Part shown: piece by piece, positions 27,713-36,214 of the stretch
Numbering within the stretch: position 1 is the stretch's first letter
Layout: every line of letters starts with the position of its first letter
Source: Oscillospiraceae bacterium
GTDB lineage: Bacteria; Bacillota_A; Clostridia; Oscillospirales; Oscillospiraceae
Length of the DNA stretch: 64,000 bases
Assembly: GCA_017470325.1 (NCBI GenBank)
Contig: JAFUES010000007.1
Coordinates: 62,001-126,000 of the forward strand
Reading direction: 5' to 3'
Position numbers and translations under genes: made by a program
The notes under the pieces: model-generated
What the model was told of the DNA's origin: nothing
Seen by the model: only the letters and a program-made list of their open reading frames with translations
Database searches by the model: none

Positions 27713-29372
27713 GTTAAATGCAAAAGTAAATGTCGAAAAAATTGAACATTTAGTTTTACAACCCTTGCAATAAGATTTACAAAGACCTCTTTCGCCGTTA
27801 GGATGGAGACAGGACTGTCCGGTGGGAAGGAGGCGTTATGGCAAAGCATTTAGGCATGTCCGAGAGGACGATGATCGAGAAAGGTCTCATCCTCGGCAAC
27901 TCATTTCAGGTCATCGGAAGAATGATCGGGAGATCTCCGACGACCGTATCCAGAGAGGTGAGAAAGCGCCGAGCCTTTATCTCCCGAAGCGGACACCAGC
28001 GCAATGACTGCATTCATTTCAACAGCTGCCTGCGGAAGAATCTCTGCCCGGAGGAAACACAGTACAGCTGCTTCAGTCGGTGTAAACTTTGCCGAGAGCA
28101 CGACTGCCGTTCATATTGTGGGAACTATGACGGCAGAGCTTGTGACGATCTAAAGAATCCGCCCTATGTCTGCAACGGCTGCCCTATGGAGAAAAGTTGT
28201 AAAAAGGATCACGCCTACTATTCCGCCCATAAAGCGCAGGGAGCCTATAAGCGAGAACGTTCCGCCAGCCGTAAGGGCGTCCGAGCCTCGCCGGAAGAAT
28301 TGCAGCGGCTGGATGAATTGATCTCACCTTTGGTAAAGAAGGGCCAATCTCTTAACCACATCCTTGCCAATCACAGGAATGAGATCGGCCTGTCTGAAAA
28401 GACGCTGTACAACTATGTAAACGCCAACGTGTTCAAGGTGAAGGATATTCATCTGCCGAAGAAGGTGGCCTACCGCCCGAGAAAGAACGAGCGCCCGGTT
28501 TTGACGCACATAGAATACAAATACCGGCTGGGTCGCACCATGGAGTCCTTTGAGGCTTTCCGAATCGAGAATCCAGACCTGCCGGTCGTGGAGATGGACA
28601 CTGTCAAGAGTGCCCGCGGCAGCAAAAAATGTCTTCTGACCTTTACTTTCGAGAAAGGCAATTTCTTTATTGCTTTCCTTCTGAAGGACGCCACACAGGG
28701 CAGCGTCCTGGCCGTGTTCGATCATCTGACGGAGCAACTCGGCCTGGCTGCGTTCCGGGAACTGTTCCCGGTCATCCTGACGGATAACGGCGTTGAATTT
28801 AAAGATCCCATCAGTCTGGAACACTCGGCGAAGAACTGCCTGAGAACCCGCTTGTTCTTTTGTGATCCACAGGCGTCCTGGCAGAAGCCGCACATCGAGA
28901 AAAGCCATGTTGAGCTGCGTAAGATCATTCCCAAAGGCACAAGCTTCACAAAGCTTACTGCAGAGGACGTCAGACTTATCCTCAATCATGTGAACAGCGA
29001 GCCGAGAGAAGTCCTCGAAAACAAAACGCCCTTTGATCTGTTCGTCGGAAAAAATGAAAAGAAACTGCTGGATCTGCTTAACCTCCACCCAGTCCCACCT
29101 GACGAGGTTACGCTCAGCCCCAAGCTGCTCAACCTGAGAACCCGTTAATCCTACTTAACGATGTTTCACCGGACAGTTGTAATACCGTCTGGAGACGAGG
29201 GCTGCATTTTCTTTTTCAAAATGCCGGCCGCCGTCCGGTTGGCTTGCGCTCTTTGCTGCTGATCCTGGCAGTTTCTTTTGAGTCTTCCGGTCATTCCCGG
29301 CTTCCTCATTCCTAATTTTAAGGTTTATTCTATTCCTGTCAAGACCAACTTGCATTTACTTTTACATTCAAC
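27713..29372 (+). mobile_element. IS30-family insertion sequence (1660 bp)
   Basis: A complete element with terminal inverted repeats of about 20 bp: GTTAAATGCAAAAGTAAATG at 27713-27732 and, on the minus strand, GTTGAATGTAAAAGTAAATG at 29353-29372 (2 mismatches). It is flanked by an exact 14-bp duplication and encodes one transposase. A second inner dyad, ACTGTCCGGTG (27814-27824) and its complement (29167-29177), lies near both ends. Intact ends and intact transposase suggest a recent insertion. Confidence 0.92.
27838..29148 (+). CDS. IS30-family transposase
   Basis: A 436-aa DDE transposase. The N-terminal helix-turn-helix (about 20-45) reads SFQVIGRMIGRSPTTVSREV, typical of IS30. A Cys-rich region at 58-121 could bind zinc. 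The rve/integrase core has Asp about 254 (VVEMDTV), Asp about 316 (ILTDNGVEF) and Glu about 354 (PHIEKSH). Full length with no frameshift. Start ATG follows GAAGGAGG. Confidence 0.95.
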   Translation: MAKHLGMSERTMIEKGLILGNSFQVIGRMIGRSPTTVSREVRKRRAFISRSGHQRNDCIHFNSCLRKNLCPEETQYSCFSRCKLCREHDCRSYCGNYDGRACDDLKNPPYVCNGCPMEKSCKKDHAYYSAHKAQGAYKRERSASRKGVRASPEELQRLDELISPLVKKGQSLNHILANHRNEIGLSEKTLYNYVNANVFKVKDIHLPKKVAYRPRKNERPVLTHIEYKYRLGRTMESFEAFRIENPDLPVVEMDTVKSARGSKKCLLTFTFEKGNFFIAFLLKDATQGSVLAVFDHLTEQLGLAAFRELFPVILTDNGVEFKDPISLEHSAKNCLRTRLFFCDPQASWQKPHIEKSHVELRKIIPKGTSFTKLTAEDVRLILNHVNSEPREVLENKTPFDLFVGKNEKKLLDLLNLHPVPPDEVTLSPKLLNLRTR

Positions 29373-29386
29373 CCGCTGGGGCCCCC
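29373..29386 (+). repeat. 14-bp target-site duplication, right copy
   Basis: CCGCTGGGGCCCCC, exact copy of 27699-27712, immediately outside the right IS end. The rest of 29387-29495 holds the promoter of the next gene. Confidence 0.9.
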
Positions 29387-29429
29387 GGCGCGGGGATAAG
29401 GAAAACCAAAAAATTCCTTTCAGCGACTC

Positions 29430-29458
29430 TTTACGGGGAGAGAAAAACGCCGTATAAT
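29430..29458 (+). promoter_or_regulatory. promoter of the DUF364 gene
   Basis: TATAAT at 29453-29458 with TTTACG (29430-29435) 17 bp upstream, about 38 nt before the start codon. Confidence 0.6.
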
Positions 29459-29495
29459 AAAGAAACATCACAGCAGACATACAGGGAGAGTCCCC

Positions 29496-30230
29496 ATGAA
29501 TGATTTCTTTGCGCTCTATGAGTGCCTTATTGAACAGATAGATTCCGACCTGCCGATCACCGGTACACTGACAGGGAGCCTATGGGCCTGTGTCAGCGCG
29601 GATGATCGCTGCGGAATGGCGATGGCCACCCGGGGCAACACAGTCCCACCGGTCTATCCGGAGGGGCTCCTGGGACTGCCGCTTACCCAGGCCGCGGCAG
29701 CGCTGAAAAGCTGGAACCTGGAGGAGGCCAGCCTGGCCCTGGCCGCCATCAATGCCGCGCTCAACACCGCCGAACGGGTCCAGGCCTGCAACAGTTACGT
29801 CCCCCTGGAGATCCATTACACCGATGATCTGGATTTCACCGGGAAGACCGTGGGGGTCGTAGGGCACATGCGGGGAAGCAAGCGCATGCACCAGCAGGCG
29901 AAGCAAATCTACTATCTGGAGCGCGACCCCAAGCGGGGCGACTATCCGGACCCCGCCTGCGAGGTCCTGCTCCCGCAGTGCGATATCGTCTTGATCACCG
30001 GCAGTTCCCTCATCAACAAGACTTTGCCCCGGTTGCTAACACTGAGCCGCGACGCCTATACGGTTTTGACCGGCCCCTCCGTGCCGCTGTGCCCTGCGCT
30101 GCTGGACTTCGGGATCGACCGGTTGGCGGGCCTTGCCATCACCGATCCGGAGGCTGCACGGAACCATGTGGCCCAGGATCTGCCAGGGTCCCCCTACAGG
30201 CTGGGAATTCCATTCATCCTCTCCAAATAA
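29496..30230 (+). CDS. DUF4213/DUF364 domain protein
   Basis: A 244-aa protein with an N-terminal DUF4213-like part (about 1-95) and a C-terminal Rossmann-like DUF364 domain (TVGVVGHMRG, LERDPKRGDYPD, CDIVLITGSSLINKTLPRLL). DUF364 is described as a putative heavy-metal chelation domain and often sits near metal or siderophore transport genes. No transporter neighbours it here: upstream is the IS, downstream a terminator, so it is monocistronic. Function is therefore only a family-level guess. Confidence 0.85.
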   Translation: MNDFFALYECLIEQIDSDLPITGTLTGSLWACVSADDRCGMAMATRGNTVPPVYPEGLLGLPLTQAAAALKSWNLEEASLALAAINAALNTAERVQACNSYVPLEIHYTDDLDFTGKTVGVVGHMRGSKRMHQQAKQIYYLERDPKRGDYPDPACEVLLPQCDIVLITGSSLINKTLPRLLTLSRDAYTVLTGPSVPLCPALLDFGIDRLAGLAITDPEAARNHVAQDLPGSPYRLGIPFILSK

Positions 30231-30266
30231 GAAACTGCCATCCGACATCGGGTGGCAGTTTCTTAT
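30227..30266. terminator. bidirectional terminator
   Basis: Stem ATAAGAAACTGCCA... with its complement (30227-30240 with 30252-30265), A/T tracts at both outer ends. It lies between the convergent DUF364 and TPM genes. Confidence 0.85.
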
Positions 30267-30277
30267 GTTGTACAGAT

Positions 30278-31123
30278 TCAGAATTTTCCGCTGTGGTGGG
30301 AGAACCCGCTGGAGTGGACCGTGGTTCCGCCGCCATGGTGGCTTCCGCCGGAATCCCGCGGCCGATCCTGAATGACCTCCACATGGCGGGAACGATGGAG
30401 GAAGCGGTCCTCATGCAGATACAGGTTGACGCCGCCGGGCACCACATAATCCTCCGCGGTCCGCTTGCTCACCGCGGTCTTCATTTTCCGCTTGTCGGCG
30501 TTGGTGATAAAGAAGGCGGCGACGCTGGACGGCAGCAGAGCCATGATGAGCTTCGCCACCGGGCCCGGTCCCTCAACTTCCCGATCTTCCCAGACGATAT
30601 CCACAGGCTCGCCCTGCCGGGCGCTGGACAGCATGGAGGCCGCCGTGTTCAGATAATCCTGAAAGCCGCTGTACCAGTCGTTCCGCCGGAAATCATCCAG
30701 AAAACTCTGAGCCAGGTAGTCCTTGCCGTAGTCGGTAAAGGCGGCGTTGCCGAAATCGCCGTAGGCCGCGATGTCATACTCCCTCTGGTCCATACTCATG
30801 ATCAGCATCACACCGTCCCGCTGATCGCCCCAGCCCAGATCGTAGAAGTGGTAGATCCCCTCCGCACACTCCTCGATCCCTTCGCTGTTATACTCCTCGT
30901 AATTGTCGACGACCACAATATAGACGCCGCAGCTGTATTGCTCCGAGATCTGTCCCGCCAGCTGATTCAAGGAATCCCGCTGGCTTTCGCTGATGCTGCC
31001 GGTGACGTCAGTCACATAGGCGAGCCGGATCTGCTCCTCATCGGCGGCCGCATACGCGGTCACGCCCAGGAGAGAGCAGAACAGAAGCAGGAGCAGCCCC
31101 AGACAAAACAATCGTTTCTTCAT
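30278..31123 (-). CDS. TPM-domain membrane protein, YdjH-like
   Basis: A 281-aa protein with a signal peptide or anchor (1-25), a TPM_phosphatase domain (about 35-165; VYIVVVDNYEEY, DGVMLIMSMDQREYDI), a hydrophobic segment (KLIMALLPSSVAAFFI) and a Gly/His/Ser-rich tail ending in GFSHHSGKF. The start at 31123 follows GGAGG and begins a good signal sequence. TPM proteins pair with zinc-ribbon and SPFH proteins in YdjGHI of Bacillus subtilis, the same set seen here. The gene lies 11 nt after the zinc-ribbon gene. Confidence 0.85.
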   Translation of the reverse strand: MKKRLFCLGLLLLLFCSLLGVTAYAAADEEQIRLAYVTDVTGSISESQRDSLNQLAGQISEQYSCGVYIVVVDNYEEYNSEGIEECAEGIYHFYDLGWGDQRDGVMLIMSMDQREYDIAAYGDFGNAAFTDYGKDYLAQSFLDDFRRNDWYSGFQDYLNTAASMLSSARQGEPVDIVWEDREVEGPGPVAKLIMALLPSSVAAFFITNADKRKMKTAVSKRTAEDYVVPGGVNLYLHEDRFLHRSRHVEVIQDRPRDSGGSHHGGGTTVHSSGFSHHSGKF

Positions 31124-31134
31124 CGGCGCCCTCC

Positions 31135-32262
31135 TTACAGGAAAAACATCAGCGCCGCAAGGGCCGCTGCGATCGGTGCCGCGATCCCGGCAAAGCGCGC
31201 CCAGTAGCGTCCTGTGGAGACAGGCAGATCGCCGATCAGCTTGCCGCTCTGGCCGTTCATGGCAAAGAGAAAGCTCTTGTCGTTCCAGCGGGTGCTTAGC
31301 ATCCACACGGGCATCAGGGCATAGTCGACCCTGCCCCGGCGCAGACGCACCCTTGCCGAGGTGGGCGTGCAGGTGGAGTAACCGCTGACGGTGTTTTCTA
31401 CGATGTGCTTTGCGGTATTGGTGGCCCGCTCATCCGCGCGGGCTGCGCAGTTCTGGGGCGGCACATCATAGATATCTGCCAGGAAACCCGGCAGATAGGC
31501 CGTGGAAAAAGGCTTCAGATCCGTATAGTCAAAGGGCTCGATGGCGTCCATATGAGAGTCGGGCATCTTGGTGGAGGCGTCCACCGGGATCCGGGAGAAA
31601 GAGACCCGTCCCCCGCGCAGGAGATCGAAATGGTCCGTCTCCGTGACCCGCTGGTTGCCGTGACGGCTGGTATAGACACGGGTGGCGGCGAAGTTCATCT
31701 CCACATCCGCCTCGCCGTTGAAGAGCCAGAAGGGCACATAGACCCCCTTGATCTCCTCGATATGGTTGCTGTCCGCGAACGTCTTGGGCAGCAGCTTTTT
31801 TCCTCTATAGTACTTGGTCAGCGCCTGCACGGCCTGTTCCTTGCTGAGCTTGAAGGGCAGGATATAGTCCGGCTTCAGGCCGCCATGGAACTGGGCGGGC
31901 ACCACGGTGGGGTTGCCGCAGTAGGGGCAGCTGGTGGCCGCAGTGGTGGCGTCGCAGATCAGCTCCGCGCCGCAGGAAGGGCAGCTGTACTGCTTCATCC
32001 CCGCCGCGTCCGCGCCCCATTCGGAGCCCGCGCTGTCACAGTCCCAGTCCGCATCGTAATCCGCCTCAGCGACCGCAGTCTGCTGTGCGGCAGCCACACC
32101 GGCCTGCTCAGCCTGCTCGATCTTATCCGCATACAGCGCCTCGATCTCCTGCACGGTGAAGCTGCTGCCACAGTAGTCGCACTCCACCATACCGCTGCTC
32201 CCCGCATAGTGCAGCGGCCCTGTGCACCGAGGGCACTGATAGTTGGTAATCTGTGAAGGCAT
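31135..32262 (-). CDS. zinc-ribbon protein with C-terminal membrane anchor, YdjG-like
   Basis: A 375-aa protein. Two zinc ribbons lie at the N-terminus: CPRC...CDYC (about 10-35) and CPSC...CPYC (about 95-125), separated by a Glu/Ala-rich linker. The long middle is a beta-rich domain without known motifs and the C-terminus is a single hydrophobic anchor (IAAPIAAALAALMFFL). It matches the TFIIB-zinc-binding/YdjG type. Start at 32262 is behind AGGAGG. It belongs to a four-gene minus-strand operon with SPFH and TPM genes. Confidence 0.83.
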   Translation of the reverse strand: MPSQITNYQCPRCTGPLHYAGSSGMVECDYCGSSFTVQEIEALYADKIEQAEQAGVAAAQQTAVAEADYDADWDCDSAGSEWGADAAGMKQYSCPSCGAELICDATTAATSCPYCGNPTVVPAQFHGGLKPDYILPFKLSKEQAVQALTKYYRGKKLLPKTFADSNHIEEIKGVYVPFWLFNGEADVEMNFAATRVYTSRHGNQRVTETDHFDLLRGGRVSFSRIPVDASTKMPDSHMDAIEPFDYTDLKPFSTAYLPGFLADIYDVPPQNCAARADERATNTAKHIVENTVSGYSTCTPTSARVRLRRGRVDYALMPVWMLSTRWNDKSFLFAMNGQSGKLIGDLPVSTGRYWARFAGIAAPIAAALAALMFFL

Positions 32263-32285
32263 CGTTATCCTCCTAAAACTTGCGC

Positions 32286-33188
32286 TTATGCCACCGGCGG
32301 CAGAACCTCCGGCATGGGCTGGTCCGTCTCGATCTGCGTCAGATACCACTCATATCGAAACGGCAGCTGGAAGCTGTCCTTTTTCGCCACATCGTCCCAG
32401 ACGCGTCCCCAGGGGCGGAGCACGATCTCATAATCAAAGACCTCTCCCCCGCCGTCGTGGTGACCGCTGAGCATGAGCATGTCGGAGAAATCGGCGCTGC
32501 TCAAGTCCAGCGACCAGTCACCCGGGCCAATCTCCTGGAACCAGAAGCTGCCCCGTGTGGAAAGCGCCGTTCCCTTTTCCGAGTCTGCAGCAAATTCCAC
32601 CAGCGCCATGGGCACATCCCGGGAGCCGTCCTCGTCCCAGAGCGTCAGGATCAGCGTGTGATCTTCCGGGACTGCACGGATGGATGCGCAGCAATCATAC
32701 CAGGTCTCCGCGAAGGTCCCCTGCACATTGCGCAGTGTCCAGCGGCCGAACCAGTCGCCGCACCATTGGGAAACCAGCGCATCAAAGGCTGACTCGTCAA
32801 GCGGTGTCATCTGCGGCTCCGCAAGGTCCTCCCGCAGGAAATGCAGCAGCATTTCCTCTCCAGACAGGCGCAGATCCAGTACGCCGTCCTGCAGCGTACC
32901 GGAAGCACGTTCGCCGCCAATGTTCAGACTCAGCTTGGTCCCGCTGAGGCTCCACCGGAAGGTGCCGCTCAGATCCCCGGCCGTGAGGATCCCTCTGCCG
33001 CCGGTGCCCAGCTCCAGCTCCACCCCCTCGGGAAAGAGCGCCTCCGGCTCCCACTGGAAGCCGTCGGACTCCACCGAGACACAGAGATATCTCCCCGCGT
33101 CAGGAACCTCTTCCCCGCAGGCGGTGAACAGCAGGCAGAGAGCGCCAAGCAGCAGCGCCGCTATCAATTTGCCATGGTTTTTGCGCAA
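32286..33188 (-). CDS. predicted lipoprotein of unknown function
   Basis: A 300-aa protein with a lipoprotein signal: KLIAALLLGALCLLFTAC, Cys about 24 after LFTA. The mature part contains a beta-rich domain (GTFRWSLSGTKLSLNIGG, SGTLQDGVLDLRLSG) then an acidic Trp-rich domain (SQWCGDWFGRWTL, GSFWFQEI). No family recognised. It sits between the SPFH and zinc-ribbon genes (24-25 nt gaps), so it is probably a surface member of the same membrane-stress module; Bacillus ydjGHI has no such gene. Confidence 0.8.
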   Translation of the reverse strand: MRKNHGKLIAALLLGALCLLFTACGEEVPDAGRYLCVSVESDGFQWEPEALFPEGVELELGTGGRGILTAGDLSGTFRWSLSGTKLSLNIGGERASGTLQDGVLDLRLSGEEMLLHFLREDLAEPQMTPLDESAFDALVSQWCGDWFGRWTLRNVQGTFAETWYDCCASIRAVPEDHTLILTLWDEDGSRDVPMALVEFAADSEKGTALSTRGSFWFQEIGPGDWSLDLSSADFSDMLMLSGHHDGGGEVFDYEIVLRPWGRVWDDVAKKDSFQLPFRYEWYLTQIETDQPMPEVLPPVA

Positions 33189-33213
33189 CTTGCTAATGAT
33201 CTCTCAACTCCGA

Positions 33214-34524
33214 TCAGACAATATCCCCGTCGTCAAAGGGATCGCCGCATTCCGGGCAGAACTTGGGCGGATGCTGCGGGTCCGCAGGCTCCCAGCCGCA
33301 CTTGTCGCACTTGTACTGAGGAACGCCGGCAGGCTTTTTGGTGCCGCACTCTGCGCAGAACTTGCCCTTGTTGGCGGTGCCGCAGCTGGGGCAGATCCAG
33401 GAATTGGGGTCCACGGGCTCAGGCTTCTTGGTGCCGCACTCCGGGCAGAACTTGCCGCTTGCCGCCGTGCCGCAGGTCGGGCAGGTCCAGGTGTTGGCAG
33501 CCGGTGCGGCTGCAGCCTGCTGTCCCATCTGATACAGGCTCTGGGCGTTGACGCCGCCGGCGGCCCCGGCCATGTTCATGCCCATGAAGGCCATGGGCGC
33601 CCCGGCGCCCTCGTTGGCGGCGGCCGCCTGCATGGCGGAGGCCTGTGCACCCACCAGGTGAGCGGCAGCCATGTTGGGATCCCGGAAGGTGGCGTTGCGC
33701 TGCAGCTCCTTGATCATCTTCTCGTCTTCTTCATTGGCCTTCACACTGGAAACGCCGATGGAGACGATCTCGATACCGCGCAGGTCGCGCCACTTGGCGG
33801 ACAGCTCCTCATTGAGCGCGGCGGCCAGCTCCGCAGTATGTCCGGGCAGGGCGGAATAACGCACGCCCAGCTCGGAGATCCGCGCGAAAGCGGGCTGCAG
33901 TGCGGTCAGCAGCTCGGTCTTCATCTGGCCCTCCAGCTGGTCGCGGGTATAGGCCGTGGTCACATTGCCACAGATATTGCTGTAGAACAGCAGCGGGTTG
34001 GTAATCCGATAACTGTACTCGCCGAAGCAGCGAATGGAGATGTCCATATCCAGGTTGATGTTTTTATCGACTACGCGGAAAGGCACCGGGGAGGGCGTAC
34101 CGTACTTGTTGCCAGTCAACTCCTTGGTGTTGAAATAATAGACCCGCTGGTCCTTGGGAGCCTGGCCGCCGAAGGTGAAGCGCTTGCCGATGCGCTCGAA
34201 CACCTCCAGGATGCCGTCGCCCAGATTGCCGTTGAAAATGGAAGGCTCGGTGGCGGCGTCATACTTATACTCGCCGGGAACGGCGCACACATCCACGATC
34301 TTGCCCTGCTCCACGATCAGCATACACTGACCGTCGGCCACGGCGATGACGGAGCCGCTGGAAATGATGTTGTCGTTGCCGTTGTTGGAGGATAGGCCCG
34401 TCACTCTCTTTCTACCCTTGACGGCCAGAACGTTGTTGGGAAGCGCCTCACAATAAAAATACTCTTTCCACTGATCGGAGAGCACGCCGGTGGCTGCTCC
34501 CAAAGCCGCTGCGATAAGACCCAT
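33214..34524 (-). CDS. SPFH-domain protein with C-terminal zinc ribbons, YdjI-like
   Basis: A 436-aa protein. Residues about 20-290 form an SPFH/band 7 domain of the YdjI/virion-core type (EALPNNVLAVKGRKRV, IGVSSVKANEEDEKMI). A Gly/Ala/Met-rich linker follows (about 300-345), then three double-CxxC ribbons: CPTC...CPEC, CPSC...CAEC and CDKC...CPEC. SPFH proteins form membrane-associated rings. First gene of the module; in B. subtilis the orthologous set recruits PspA, but no pspA is in this window. Confidence 0.9.
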   Translation of the reverse strand: MGLIAAALGAATGVLSDQWKEYFYCEALPNNVLAVKGRKRVTGLSSNNGNDNIISSGSVIAVADGQCMLIVEQGKIVDVCAVPGEYKYDAATEPSIFNGNLGDGILEVFERIGKRFTFGGQAPKDQRVYYFNTKELTGNKYGTPSPVPFRVVDKNINLDMDISIRCFGEYSYRITNPLLFYSNICGNVTTAYTRDQLEGQMKTELLTALQPAFARISELGVRYSALPGHTAELAAALNEELSAKWRDLRGIEIVSIGVSSVKANEEDEKMIKELQRNATFRDPNMAAAHLVGAQASAMQAAAANEGAGAPMAFMGMNMAGAAGGVNAQSLYQMGQQAAAAPAANTWTCPTCGTAASGKFCPECGTKKPEPVDPNSWICPSCGTANKGKFCAECGTKKPAGVPQYKCDKCGWEPADPQHPPKFCPECGDPFDDGDIV

Positions 34525-34661
34525 GACAATACTCCTTTCAGATCTTTTCTATATCGTTAGATTTGACGATTCGCCTGACTCTTTCTGCTTTAAATATAGT
34601 AGATATTCCTATAAAAAGCAACAGGAAATTCAGGTTGTCAAGCATTCACAGCTTCCCTTCC

Positions 34662-34690
34662 TTGACAAAGGATTCTCATTAGTCTATCAT
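34662..34690 (+). promoter_or_regulatory. promoter of the transglutaminase-like gene
   Basis: TTGACA (34662-34667) and TATCAT (34685-34690), 17-bp spacer, 37 nt before the start. The region 34525-34726 between divergent genes is AT-rich and must also hold the SPFH-operon promoter, which is not clear-cut. Confidence 0.75.
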
Positions 34691-34726
34691 AAAGCATAAT
34701 AATAAAAATCACGCGAGGCAAACAAT

Positions 34727-35881
34727 ATGAAAGCAATCAAGAAATTTTTTAAAGTATTGCTATGGATCATATCTATCCTTGCAGGGCTTTTTTTAGCTTT
34801 AGTCATCTACGTGCTGATTACTGACACGGAGGAACCTGCCGCGCAATCCGCAGAGCAGCCGCCGGAAATCGTGGCCTATTCAGAAGAGGACCTGCATCAA
34901 TGGGTCGATGAAACCTGGCAGTCTGCAAGTGTAGAAGTCATCCGAAATTATGCAAAAGAAAATATTACCTCCGATGGTCTTTTTGCTGCACTGGAGGAAT
35001 ATATCTCCTATCTGGCAGAGAACAATCCTCGTTATTGGTACACGGTCGGCGGCAACAATTTCACCGCGCGTGAGTTTGAGGACTACTATGAGCTCACCCT
35101 TCGTGTAACCTACTCCCATGGGATCTATGATTATGACGCTCTGGCAAAAGCGGAAACGAAGGAGGACGCCTTGCGTACTCAGCTGTCCTCCCTTTCGGAA
35201 GGCGCTCGGGACTATGTATTTCTTACCCGCAATGGCTGGACACAGGAAGATGTATTTGCCGTAGCCCGGGAGCTCAGTTTAAACGTCGCGGAGATTGCCG
35301 CGGAGGCCTCTAACTACAGTTACTATTTCGTCTATGGTGATCTTGATGACTATGACTATGTGGAAATCATCCTAAATTATAACGTGGAGGAATCCAGACT
35401 GCAGGAGGCAACGCAAGCCATGTGCACCGCACTGGACGAAATGGCAGAACAGATCCGATCACTGGGTATCACGGATCAGCAAGAGCTATACCGCGCAGCG
35501 GCGCGGGCCATCATGTCAAGGACGGAATATGATAACGACACCATGCTTGCTACTTATACGGACGCGCTCAGCGACGAGCAAAAAATCCTGCGCAGCGCCT
35601 ATGGCGCCGTAATTGAGGGCAAAACCGTCTGCTCCGGCTATGCGTTGGCATTCAAGGCCCTTTGCGATCGCCTGGAACTCCCCTGTTGGGTCATGGGAGG
35701 CTACAACAACGGAGCTGCCCACGCCTGGAATATGATTGATCTCGACGGGAACACCTATTATACCGACTGCACCTTTGCCGATACTACCTATGATGAGTCC
35801 TATCTCTTTATGTCAAAGCAAAACCTTGACGATTGGGGCTATCAGTATTCCGTCAATCAGCTATGCCCCTGGGCTGCTTGA
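34727..35881 (+). CDS. membrane-anchored transglutaminase-like protein
   Basis: A 384-aa protein with an N-terminal membrane segment (about 8-30) and an extracytoplasmic body. Its C-terminal transglutaminase-like core has Cys in KTVCSGYALAFKALC, His in GAAHAWNMI and Asp in YYTDCTFAD, the papain-like triad. The middle region is helical, acidic and Tyr-rich, of unknown role. Bacterial members are usually proteases or cross-linking enzymes acting at the cell surface. Monocistronic, with a hairpin after the stop. Confidence 0.88.
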   Translation: MKAIKKFFKVLLWIISILAGLFLALVIYVLITDTEEPAAQSAEQPPEIVAYSEEDLHQWVDETWQSASVEVIRNYAKENITSDGLFAALEEYISYLAENNPRYWYTVGGNNFTAREFEDYYELTLRVTYSHGIYDYDALAKAETKEDALRTQLSSLSEGARDYVFLTRNGWTQEDVFAVARELSLNVAEIAAEASNYSYYFVYGDLDDYDYVEIILNYNVEESRLQEATQAMCTALDEMAEQIRSLGITDQQELYRAAARAIMSRTEYDNDTMLATYTDALSDEQKILRSAYGAVIEGKTVCSGYALAFKALCDRLELPCWVMGGYNNGAAHAWNMIDLDGNTYYTDCTFADTTYDESYLFMSKQNLDDWGYQYSVNQLCPWAA

Positions 35882-35891
35882 CTACCGAAGA

Positions 35892-35930
35892 AACGCCTGC
35901 ATACGCTTTTATGAGTTTGCAGGCGTCTCA
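35892..35930 (+). terminator. possible terminator
   Basis: A 9-bp stem (ACGCCTGCA with TGCAGGCGT) shortly after the transglutaminase-like gene. There is no T run, so confidence is low. Confidence 0.4.
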
Positions 35931-36049
35931 GACATTCGGGGAATCCCGCGCGCCGATCCCCCCATCAGTCCGAAGCCGGCCCTACCAGCATATACCGCCG
36001 GTGCCGCGCAGCTTGACGAAATTTGCTCAAAAAGCAGCGGGATTTCCTA

Positions 36050-36078
36050 TTGAATTTTTCAGATTGCCGTGATATACT
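36050..36078 (+). promoter_or_regulatory. promoter of tRNA-Gly
   Basis: TTGAAT (36050-36055) and TATACT (36073-36078), 17-bp spacer, ending 10 nt before the tRNA. Confidence 0.75.
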
Positions 36079-36088
36079 AACTGCACTT

Positions 36089-36162
36089 GCGGATGTAGTT
36101 CATCGGTAGAACTCCGGCTTCCCAAGCCGATAAGGTGGGTTCGACTCCCATCATCCGCTCCA
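36089..36162 (+). tRNA. tRNA-Gly(CCC)
   Basis: 74 nt including encoded CCA. Acceptor GCGGATG pairs with CATCCGC; the anticodon loop TTCCCAA gives CCC; T arm GGGTTCGACTCCC. The anticodon stem has one mismatch at its outer pair. Confidence 0.95.
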
Positions 36163-36166
36163 AAAG

Positions 36167-36196
36167 AATAGCCCCCATCCTTTGATGGGGGCTATT
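36167..36196 (+). terminator. terminator after tRNA-Gly
   Basis: Perfect 13-bp stem AATAGCCCCCATC with GATGGGGGCTATT and a 4-nt loop; the trailing T run is weak (GTTG). thiN begins 18 nt later, so some read-through may feed it. Confidence 0.7.
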
Positions 36197-36214
36197 GTTG
36201 CAAGGAGAAGCATC

